Assembly (NCBI GenBank): GCA_029933115.1
Contig: JAOZOT010000022.1
Location: 1-11,688 of the forward strand
Reading direction: 5' to 3'
DNA: 11,688 nucleotides
DNA from: Anaerolineae bacterium
Lineage (GTDB): Bacteria > Chloroflexota > Anaerolineae > E26-bin7
Shown in pieces: positions 1 to 5,289 of this stretch. Below the pieces are notes generated by a model. It ran no database searches and was not told the DNA's origin. It worked only from the letters and a program-made list of their open reading frames with translations. How positions within the stretch are numbered: the stretch's first letter is position 1; each line of letters begins with the position of its first letter. The translations under genes were made by a program, and so were the position numbers.

Positions 1-146
1 GCCGCAGAGCACCGGTCATTAGCGACTCAAGTCGCCACTACGAGCATTTTTCAGAGGGTGGCGCTCGTAGTAACGACTTCAGTCGTTTTCGGCCGCAGAG
101 CACCGGTCATTAGCGACTCAAGTCGCCACTACGAGCATTTTTCAGA
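1..146 (-). repeat. Cluster of three REP-like palindromes, two direct and one inverted
   Basis: Positions 1-55 and 92-146 are identical 55-nt copies. Each contains the palindrome GCGACT/AGTCGC (22-35 and 113-126). Between them, at 64-87, lies an inverted relative with the palindrome AACGACT/AGTCGTT (72-87). Read in the orientation where the palindrome follows it, each unit has GTAG one to two bases before the stem (67-70 on the plus strand for the middle unit, minus strand for the outer two). A GTAG or GGAG tetranucleotide next to an imperfect palindrome is the known layout of REP elements mobilised by RAYT transposases, and alternating orientation is typical of REP clusters. The repeat structure is seen directly; the REP assignment is inference, helped by the RAYT relic at 6738. 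Confidence 0.7.
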
Positions 147-164
147 CACGCTGTGAGAGAGCCA

Positions 165-220
165 AGCCCCTTCGGGGCTGAGATGTGCCTTGTCTGGAGC
201 TGAAAACAGCCCGCAGGGCT
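165..220. repeat. Two short hairpins beside the 48-nt palindromic element
   Basis: AGCCCC/GGGGCT (165-179) encloses TTC, or a TTCG tetraloop closed by C-G. AGCCC/GGGCT (208-220) encloses GCA. On the minus strand the second is followed by GTTTTC, so it could act as a weak terminator for something outside the window. With the element at 231-278 they form a row of hairpins like the one inside yfhO at 4060-4192. No gene is visible in this stretch. Confidence 0.5.
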
Positions 221-230
221 TTGCCTTTTC

Positions 231-278
231 TGCCCGACGATGCTCGCCCTGAGCGCAGTCGAAGGGTATCGTCGGGCA
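231..278 (-). repeat. 48-nt palindromic element with perfect 11-bp terminal inverted repeats
   Basis: The ends TGCCCGACGAT (231-241) and ATCGTCGGGCA (268-278) are exact reverse complements. The core reads CCTTCGACTGCGCTCAGG on the minus strand. The reverse complement of 234-278 is identical over 45 nt to 4060-4104 inside yfhO, and a truncated relative lies at 1467-1477. Sequences with this core are, from general knowledge, common as interspersed repeats in some environmental bacterial genomes. It is too short to encode its own mobility. Confidence 0.7.
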
Positions 279-371
279 GTTATCCTTTCAGGGCCCATGG
301 TGTTCGACGACCCTGCCCTCGCCCGGTAGCCAGACCGATATAGCCAATTGTGGTCTACTGAGACTGGATGG

Positions 372-408
372 CCAGGTGCGATGCACTTGTCAAGTGCGTC
401 GCACTTGG
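372..408. repeat. Nested long palindrome upstream of the lipoprotein promoter
   Basis: The arms 372-389 and 391-408 are 18 bp each with one base between them, and pair throughout if two G-T wobbles are allowed. The right arm is itself palindromic (AAGTGCG/CGCACTT around one base, 392-406), and the left arm nearly so. It ends about 10 bp before the -35 box at 418. It could be another interspersed repeat, an operator, or the terminator-like end of an upstream transcript, but there is no T-tract. The repeat reading seems most likely because similar palindromes recur through the window. Confidence 0.55.
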
Positions 409-417
409 AGCTTGCCT

Positions 418-446
418 TTGGTGTTTCCTCCCGATTGTGGTATAAT
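418..446 (+). promoter_or_regulatory. Sigma70-type promoter with extended -10 for the lipoprotein gene
   Basis: A perfect -10 box TATAAT (441-446) is preceded by TGG, giving an extended -10 (TGnTATAAT, 438-446). With a 17-bp spacer, TTGGTG (418-423) is the best -35, matching three of six consensus bases. Transcription would begin near 453, leaving a leader of roughly 30 nt. AGGAG (468-472) and GAGG (476-479) are the candidate ribosome binding sites. The 11 bases ending this -10 (TGTGGTATAAT) recur exactly in the arsA promoter. Confidence 0.75.
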
Positions 447-484
447 ATCAGCTACCTAACCATAATTAGGAGTGTGAGGCTTTC

Positions 485-1333
485 ATGAGCAGAAACGTGA
501 CCGTACTGGCTGTGCTGACAACTGTTTTGGTCCTGGGGGGCGTTGTGGCTTGTGCTCTGGCGCCGTCGGTAGCCCAGGTGCCTCCAACGCCAACATTTAC
601 CCCTACCAAGACACCGCGACCCACTTTTACACCTACCCCAGCTCACACGCCGACGCCGACGGATACCCCTACGCCGGCGCCGACCGACACCCCGGTGCCG
701 ACAGATACCCCACTGCCGACGGACACCCCTACTCCCGCCCCGCCGACCAATACGCCCAAGCCGGCACCGCCTACTGATACCCCTACTCCACCACCACCCA
801 CGCCGACCGAGCCACCGCCCTATCCCTTTGAGATAGTGCGTATTGACTGTCCTGATGTAGAAAAAGATGCAACTTGGGTAGGTGGGGCCGTGCTCGACGC
901 TAACGGCGAGCCGATAATGGAAGGGGTCATGGTGGAATATCGGACCATTACTAATCGGGGCAAAACCCCCTGGGCTGAAGACCTGAAAGCCCAGCCCAAC
1001 CCCTGGGTATATGACATAGCTAAAATGAACAAAAAGGAATGGAGTGATTATTGGGGTGGGTGGTTCAATTTCTACTTTGACCTGGTATGGTATAACCCTC
1101 TGATGGGCTACCGCAGAGATACTTATCGCGATGAGCTTGACGTGGCGTGGATGCATACCACGGTGGATTGGGATGTGTGGGTCATTTCGCCCAGTGGAGA
1201 ACCACTCTCCGAAAAGGCTCATTGCAAGACCTATTCCCATCCCAAGTATCAAGCGGGCAATCCTGTGCAGCAGGACTGCGGACCAGATCAATGTGGCCCT
1301 CCCCAATGCTACATTGTATTTAAGCACCGCTAG
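485..1333 (+). CDS. Putative secreted lipoprotein with Pro/Thr-rich stalk
   Basis: This 282-residue protein is not assignable to a named family from sequence alone. A hydrophobic signal (about residues 5-22) ends in VVAC, a fair lipobox with C23 as the lipidation site; ordinary signal peptidase cleavage after SVA is the alternative. Residues 33-112 form a Pro/Thr stalk with repeated TDTP units, a common way for Chloroflexota to hold a domain off the cell surface. The globular part (113-282) opens with GGAVLDANGEP, resembling the first strands of carboxypeptidase-regulatory-like or Ig-like beta-sandwich domains. It is rich in Trp and Tyr and has five cysteines (122, 247, 265, 270, 275), the last three clustered near the C-terminus and possibly disulfide-bonded or metal-binding. 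It is a single-gene transcript with its own promoter upstream and a terminator at 1405. Start ATG 485 is supported by the promoter and GAGG five bases upstream. Confidence 0.85.
   Translation: MSRNVTVLAVLTTVLVLGGVVACALAPSVAQVPPTPTFTPTKTPRPTFTPTPAHTPTPTDTPTPAPTDTPVPTDTPLPTDTPTPAPPTNTPKPAPPTDTPTPPPPTPTEPPPYPFEIVRIDCPDVEKDATWVGGAVLDANGEPIMEGVMVEYRTITNRGKTPWAEDLKAQPNPWVYDIAKMNKKEWSDYWGGWFNFYFDLVWYNPLMGYRRDTYRDELDVAWMHTTVDWDVWVISPSGEPLSEKAHCKTYSHPKYQAGNPVQQDCGPDQCGPPQCYIVFKHR
652..792 (+). repeat. Degenerate tandem repeat encoding the TDTP stalk
   Basis: Codons for TDTP or TNTP recur six times (residues 59-62, 67-70, 73-76, 79-82, 88-91 and 97-100) with spacings of 6 to 9 residues, built on a CCGAC-GA-ACCCC nucleotide core. 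Such tracts change length easily by slippage, so stalk length may vary between strains. Confidence 0.7.
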
Positions 1334-1341
1334 AAATGCTT

Positions 1342-1381
1342 GGATGTGTAATCCAGGCCACACCCGCTGGATTGCACATCC
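1342..1381. repeat. 15-bp inverted repeat just after the lipoprotein stop
   Basis: GGATGTGTAATCCAG (1342-1356) pairs with 1367-1381 with a single G-T wobble and a 10-nt loop. There is no T-tract after it, so alone it is not an intrinsic terminator. It may protect the 3' end of the lipoprotein mRNA or be another interspersed palindrome. Confidence 0.55.
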
Positions 1382-1404
1382 GAGGGGAGTAGTTGGAGAT
1401 AATC

Positions 1405-1430
1405 AAAGGCGGGCTCTACACCCGCCTTTT
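1405..1430 (+). terminator. Intrinsic terminator between convergent genes
   Basis: AAAGGCGGG (1405-1413) pairs perfectly with CCCGCCTTT (1421-1429) across a 7-nt loop and is followed by TTTTCTGTT. This is a good rho-independent terminator for the lipoprotein gene. In the other direction the stem is followed by GATTATCT, so it may work weakly for the yfhO operon as well. Confidence 0.8.
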
Positions 1431-1445
1431 CTGTTGCCTGAGGGT

Positions 1446-1477
1446 GTTCGGTCACTGCTCTGCTGTCCGACGATACC
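1446..1477 (+). repeat. Truncated copy of the element found in yfhO
   Basis: Positions 1446-1465 match 4034-4053 at all but two positions (GTTCGGT..., then TGCTCTGCTG), and both are followed by CCGACGATACC (1467-1477, and 4063-4073 after a short extra segment). After that this copy diverges into the REP pair starting at 1481. The shared flank shows that the repeat unit extends beyond the 48-nt palindrome on its left side. Confidence 0.55.
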
Positions 1478-1480
1478 ATT

Positions 1481-1533
1481 GGGGCGACCGGCGGGGTGCG
1501 CCCATCAGGGCGACCGCAAGGGTGCGCCCCTAC
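1481..1533 (-). repeat. Direct pair of REP-like hairpins supplying the yfhO stop codon
   Basis: The 22-nt units at 1482-1503 and 1508-1529 are identical except for three central bases, with a 26-nt period. Each is an imperfect hairpin with GGGCGACC opposite GGTGCGCCC. On the minus strand GTAG (1533-1530) immediately precedes the stem, the same head sequence as the 1-146 cluster. The yfhO stop codon (1507-1505) lies in the short spacer between the units, and the unit at 1508-1529 encodes the last residues of YfhO (RGAPLRS). Confidence 0.65.
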
Positions 1534-4264
1534 CTGCTTGGGGCTGGCGTCGCCGTTTGGAAACGATGGCTGCTGCCGCCAGAACGGCCCCGGTGGTCAG
1601 AGCCACAGCCAGGCCCACCTTGAAGGCGACGGGGTCGAAAGTGAATTCAACGACGTGCTGGCCAGGAGGGACCAGCACGGCGCGGAACAGGTAATCGGCC
1701 CGGTAAATCGTTTCCTCCTGGCCGTCAACGCGCACTTTCCAGCCGGGGTAATAGGTGTCTGAAAGGAAGAGAAAGCCGGCCTGACTGGAAATGGTCTCTA
1801 TCACCACGCGGTTGGCCTCGTACTCGACGATTTTGACCTCGTCTCTCCCCTCGGTCGAGGGAGACCCTCTGGCCATGCTCTCCAGGCGGGCCAGGGCACT
1901 CTCGTCCTCCAGCAGGATCGAAGACGAGAGGTCGAAATCATAGTCAATCAGGCGGGCCAGGATCGCCTCGTCTGAACCGGGCACCTCAGCCTTGTGCACC
2001 AGAAAGGCCCGGGGCATCACGTCTAGGTTCTCGTAGATGTTGAGGCCCTCTTCGCTGTAGACTTTGCGCAGGGTGTTGTGCCACCACTCCTCCGGTTCCT
2101 CGCGGGCGGTGAGGATGTACTGTACCCCGGCCAAGTTGAGAAGGCGCGTGTTCTGGCGCAGAGCGTCCACGAACTCGTTGTAGCGTTGTGAGGTGAGGAC
2201 AGACACAGAAGGGAGATTGCCAATGCTTTGGATGCGGTAGAGCATGGGGAAGTAGTCAAGCAGCTTCTGAGGGGCTTCCCCTTCCCTGTCGGGTGAATAG
2301 ATGCGCGCCAGGCCCAGGTTTTTTTCCAGAAAAACCGTGGAAGCTCGTTTGTCGAAATACGAGGCGTCCTGCACCAGGTTGATGGTCGTTCCTCCGGTCA
2401 TGAAAAGGTCAAAGGTAATCAAACCGGCAGCCATGATTTGAAACCAGCGGGGGGAAACTTTTTTCCATAGGAAGAGAAAAAGCAAAATGGCACTGCCGTC
2501 GAACATCAGCAAGAAGAAAAGCAAAGGGTTCAAGAGAGGGGGAAACAGTCGGGCCAAGAGGTTAGTAGTCTGGGAGGCATCGGGAAAGCGGGGCAGGTAG
2601 CGGATCAGAGCTCGCAGGGCGTAGATAGCTGTCCCCGAGTAGAGATGCTCTTTAATAAAGCTGGTGGCAGCCATGACTTGCCTCTTGTAAAAAAAGAGGC
2701 TTGGCAGCGTGAGGGTGAGCAAAAGTCCGGCCGCGATCAGCCATCTGGCCCAATTGAGCAGCGAGCGCTTCTCCCGCTGCTCCAGCAGATAGTCGAGACC
2801 GTAGCCGGCCAGAATAGCCAGGCAAAAGGTCAAGACAAATAGCCAGCGGGCCGGGATACGAAAGTAGTTGAAAACGGGCACGTGCGCCAGCAGGTGATAG
2901 AGAGGGGTCTCGTTCCCGAGGGCCAGCACAACGGACAGCGGCGCCAGGAGGCCAAAGAAACGCACCTGCGGGTCCCGGCGCTTGCCCCAAGCTAGGGCTG
3001 CCAGAATCAGGGGGAGGATGCCAACGTAGCCGTGGTGTTCTTCAAAGAATGGCTCGCCTTTATACCCGATGACCGGGTTGCCCAGGAAATTGGGGAATAG
3101 GAAGGAGAGCAACCGAAACTTGGGCAGGGAATAGGCGGTCACAAAATCATAACCAGGGCTCTCAGAGAGAGCCGACAGCTCTTTCAACTGCCAGGCCGGG
3201 ATCAACTGGATGGCAGCCAGGCCCATCCCGACCATCACAGTGGTCAGCGAGATAAAGGAGAGGGTGAGGATTGGCTGTATCCCGGCTCGTGGCAGGCTCG
3301 CGCAGCGAAGACCGGGGAGCTTGAGGGGTGCCCCCTCAACCTCATCCCCCTTTTCCTGCGAGTAGGGCTGACGGACTTTGTCCTGAGACTTTGAGCCCAG
3401 AGGCAAGGTCAGCAGGCTATAGAGGTAGTAAAGGCCGAGGACAATCAGTATGTAGAGGATGATTTGCGGATGGGAGGGCAAAATTTGTAAAGCCAGGGCG
3501 ATCCCTGCCCCCGCTGCAAGGGTGTAGCTACGCCTGCGGATGGCCTGAGAGAGGAGGCACAAAATCAGAGGCAGCCAGACGCTGCCGGTCAGGATGTTGA
3601 TGTTGGTCAACTGGGCCATCAGGAAACCGCCGAAAGCGAACACCAGACCGGAAATAAAGGAACCGGCGCGGCCGATGCCCAGTGAGCGGGCCAGAAGGTA
3701 GGTGAAGACCCCGGCCAGGCTGTAATGGATGACGATGAAGAGGGTCAGAGCGTAGTAGTGAGGAATGGGCAGGGCGAAGAACAGGTTGAGAGGATAAAGA
3801 GGGCCGACCTCCGGTTCGGCCAGCAGGGGGAAGCCCATGAAGATGTATGGATTCCAGAAGCCAAGCTGACCTTCTTTCAGCATCTCCGTTAAGAAGATCT
3901 TGCCCGGATATTGGACCAACTCGATGTCTAGCAGGTAGAAGGTATAAGGGAGAAAGACCACGTCGGCGAAGCAGGCCAAGGGCAGCAGGAACAGGATGAC
4001 CATGAGTGTTAGGTCTTTCTGATTTGCGAGAGCGTTCGGTAATTGCTCTGCTGCTTGGCTGCCCGACGATACCCTTCGACTGCGCTCAGGGCGAGCATCG
4101 TCGGACTGAAAGGACAAAGGGCGGTAAACCGCCCTGGAGCAGCCCGCTTCAGCGGGCTTGGGCCTCTCCGCCTGGTGATTTATCACCAGGCGAGGGCCGG
4201 CAACGAGTTTCCGAATGCTCTCATTCGCGAACAGGAAATAGCGGAATCGTTTGAGCACACTCAT
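1505..4264 (-). CDS. YfhO-family multi-pass membrane protein
   Basis: This 919-residue protein is built mainly of hydrophobic segments, with a large soluble part near the C-terminus containing YYPGWKVRVDGQ and PPGQHVVEFTFDP, which is characteristic of the YfhO family (GT-C-like fold). Family members are thought to transfer sugars from lipid carriers onto surface polymers such as teichoic acids. The early loop QLGFWNPYIFMGFPLL is also typical. Start ATG 4264 overlaps the upstream alcohol dehydrogenase stop as ATGA, indicating translational coupling. The recognisable family region begins near residue 84. Residues 25-70 are encoded by a row of four hairpins and look like an in-frame insertion. 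Smaller hairpin inserts lie near residues 309-315 and 800-808, and the C-terminal residues come from a REP element. Met88 (4003) would skip the first insert but has no good ribosome binding site. The family call is confident; the substrate is unknown. Confidence 0.88.
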   Translation of the reverse strand: MSVLKRFRYFLFANESIRKLVAGPRLVINHQAERPKPAEAGCSRAVYRPLSFQSDDARPERSRRVSSGSQAAEQLPNALANQKDLTLMVILFLLPLACFADVVFLPYTFYLLDIELVQYPGKIFLTEMLKEGQLGFWNPYIFMGFPLLAEPEVGPLYPLNLFFALPIPHYYALTLFIVIHYSLAGVFTYLLARSLGIGRAGSFISGLVFAFGGFLMAQLTNINILTGSVWLPLILCLLSQAIRRRSYTLAAGAGIALALQILPSHPQIILYILIVLGLYYLYSLLTLPLGSKSQDKVRQPYSQEKGDEVEGAPLKLPGLRCASLPRAGIQPILTLSFISLTTVMVGMGLAAIQLIPAWQLKELSALSESPGYDFVTAYSLPKFRLLSFLFPNFLGNPVIGYKGEPFFEEHHGYVGILPLILAALAWGKRRDPQVRFFGLLAPLSVVLALGNETPLYHLLAHVPVFNYFRIPARWLFVLTFCLAILAGYGLDYLLEQREKRSLLNWARWLIAAGLLLTLTLPSLFFYKRQVMAATSFIKEHLYSGTAIYALRALIRYLPRFPDASQTTNLLARLFPPLLNPLLFFLLMFDGSAILLFLFLWKKVSPRWFQIMAAGLITFDLFMTGGTTINLVQDASYFDKRASTVFLEKNLGLARIYSPDREGEAPQKLLDYFPMLYRIQSIGNLPSVSVLTSQRYNEFVDALRQNTRLLNLAGVQYILTAREEPEEWWHNTLRKVYSEEGLNIYENLDVMPRAFLVHKAEVPGSDEAILARLIDYDFDLSSSILLEDESALARLESMARGSPSTEGRDEVKIVEYEANRVVIETISSQAGFLFLSDTYYPGWKVRVDGQEETIYRADYLFRAVLVPPGQHVVEFTFDPVAFKVGLAVALTTGAVLAAAAIVSKRRRQPQAGRGAPLRSP
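1841..1864. repeat. Hairpin within yfhO, C-terminal region
   Basis: CCCTCG (1848-1853) and CGAGGG (1856-1861) pair around GT, extended by GTCT/AGAC with a three-base bulge. It encodes a Gly/Ser/Pro/Glu-rich piece (RGSPSTEGRDE) between two stretches that look like family sequence. It may be a small in-frame insertion; alignment with homologues would decide. Confidence 0.4.
3321..3339. repeat. Perfect 8-bp hairpin in a loop of yfhO
   Basis: TTGAGGGG (3321-3328) and CCCCTCAA (3332-3339) pair around TGC. The surrounding codons (about residues 286-322) encode a charged, low-hydrophobicity stretch between two membrane segments. This suggests a second hairpin-bearing insertion placed where extra residues are tolerated. 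Confidence 0.45.
4026..4228. repeat. Hairpin cluster inserted in frame near the start of yfhO
   Basis: Four palindromes follow one another: CCGACGAT/ATCGTCGG (4063-4104, the shared 45-nt element), AGGGCGGT/ACCGCCCT (4118-4135), AGCCCGCT/AGCGGGCT (4141-4158) and CGCCTGGTGAT with its exact complement (4169-4192). The last three each have two bases between the arms. GGAG (4136-4139) precedes the third. The edges resemble each other in inverted orientation: GAGAGCGTTCGG at 4029-4040 against a reverse-complement match with one mismatch at 4210-4221, so the block may have terminal inverted repeats. It encodes hydrophilic residues that do not look like YfhO family sequence. Confidence 0.65.
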
Positions 4265-5289
4265 TCGATTCTTAAAACCTTCGCTCCCCGAATTTTTCTC
4301 GTTTTGAGCTCGACCAATGCTTCATTTGCCTCTTCCAGTGCAAATTCCTGAACCTCGGGTTTGATGCCCATTTCAGCCGCCAGCGCCAAGAATTCGCTCA
4401 CGTCCCTCCGGCTGACGTTGGCCACACTCTTTATCTCCTTTTCCAGCCAGAGGTGGGTAGGATAATCCAATCGTAGAAGATAGTCCTTGTCCACCTCTTC
4501 TTTGCGGATGGCGTTGATGACCAATCTTCCGCCGTGTTCCAGGTTCTTCAGGGCCTCAACTACCGGTTTCCATACCGGCGTGGTGTCAATGATGCTGTCC
4601 AGCTTTTCGGGGGATTCCTCCTCGGTGTCACCTGCCCAGATAGCGCCGAGTTCTTTCGCAAATGCTCTTTCTTTGGGGTTCCGGGCGAAGACAAAGACCT
4701 TGACGTTGGGGTATTGATGTCGCACCATCTTTAACACGAGGTGTGCCGAAGCCCCAAAGCCGGTGAGGCCCAGATTCTGCCCATCCTTGAGGCCGGTCAG
4801 TCTCAGAGACCGATAGCCAATGGCGCCGGCACACAAAAGAGGAGCCGCCTCCGAATCGGAAAAGACGTCGGGGATGCGATAGGCGAAATCTTCCAAAACG
4901 GTCATATACTGTGCATACCCGCCGTTGGCGTCCCGCCCCGTCGCTTTGAAATCGTGGCACAGATTCTCCTCGCCTGCCAGGCAGAACTTGCATCTCCCAC
5001 AGGCTGAATAAATCCAACCAATTCCGACCCTGTCCCCAACTCTGAAGGCACTGGTCCTGCGCCCGGTCTCCTCTACTCGGCCAACTATTTGGTGGCCCAG
5101 GACAACCGGTAAACGCGGGGGAGGCGTCCGTCCCTCAATTTCATCCAATTCGGTGTGACAAACCCCGCAGGCTAAAACCTTAACCAGAATCTCCCTCTCC
5201 CCTGGGACAGGGTCTGGTAGATTCACCAGTTGCAAGGGCGTCTTGTTTTCTTCGAGACTACAAAGTTCGTTCAATACCATTGCTTTCAC
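4261..5289 (-). CDS. Zinc-dependent alcohol dehydrogenase (MDR family)
   Basis: A full-length 342-residue medium-chain dehydrogenase, expected to oxidise an alcohol or reduce an aldehyde with a nicotinamide cofactor in the cytoplasm. Catalytic zinc ligands are visible as C41 (CGVCHTE), H66 (in GHQIVGRVEETG) and C153 (LLCAGAIGY). The structural zinc ligands are C97, C100, C103 and C111. The nucleotide-binding turn is GFGASAHL (177-184). GHQ in place of the commoner GHE, together with GFGASAH, fits the subgroup often annotated as propanol-preferring alcohol dehydrogenase; the real substrate cannot be read. The start is GTG at 5289, whose GTGA overlaps the arsA stop. The internal ATG at 5280 is less likely. 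The gene ends in an ATGA overlap with yfhO, so it is the middle gene of a coupled operon. Why an alcohol dehydrogenase is tied to these partners is unclear. Confidence 0.92.
   Translation of the reverse strand: MKAMVLNELCSLEENKTPLQLVNLPDPVPGEREILVKVLACGVCHTELDEIEGRTPPPRLPVVLGHQIVGRVEETGRRTSAFRVGDRVGIGWIYSACGRCKFCLAGEENLCHDFKATGRDANGGYAQYMTVLEDFAYRIPDVFSDSEAAPLLCAGAIGYRSLRLTGLKDGQNLGLTGFGASAHLVLKMVRHQYPNVKVFVFARNPKERAFAKELGAIWAGDTEEESPEKLDSIIDTTPVWKPVVEALKNLEHGGRLVINAIRKEEVDKDYLLRLDYPTHLWLEKEIKSVANVSRRDVSEFLALAAEMGIKPEVQEFALEEANEALVELKTRKIRGAKVLRIE

Noticed and set aside
1..146. Two identical 55-nt repeats with a 36-nt spacer, as in a minimal CRISPR array
   Set aside because: Only two copies exist, the spacer holds an inverted relative of the repeat, and no cas gene is present; a REP cluster explains it better.
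452..1363. 303-residue open frame on the minus strand
   Set aside because: It is antisense to the lipoprotein; its Gly/Arg-rich tail is the shadow of the Pro/Thr repeat codons, and it crosses the promoter of the real gene.
1131..1694. 187-residue plus-strand frame over the lipoprotein 3' end and the convergent region
   Set aside because: It runs through a terminator and REP pair and has composition typical of read-through repeats.
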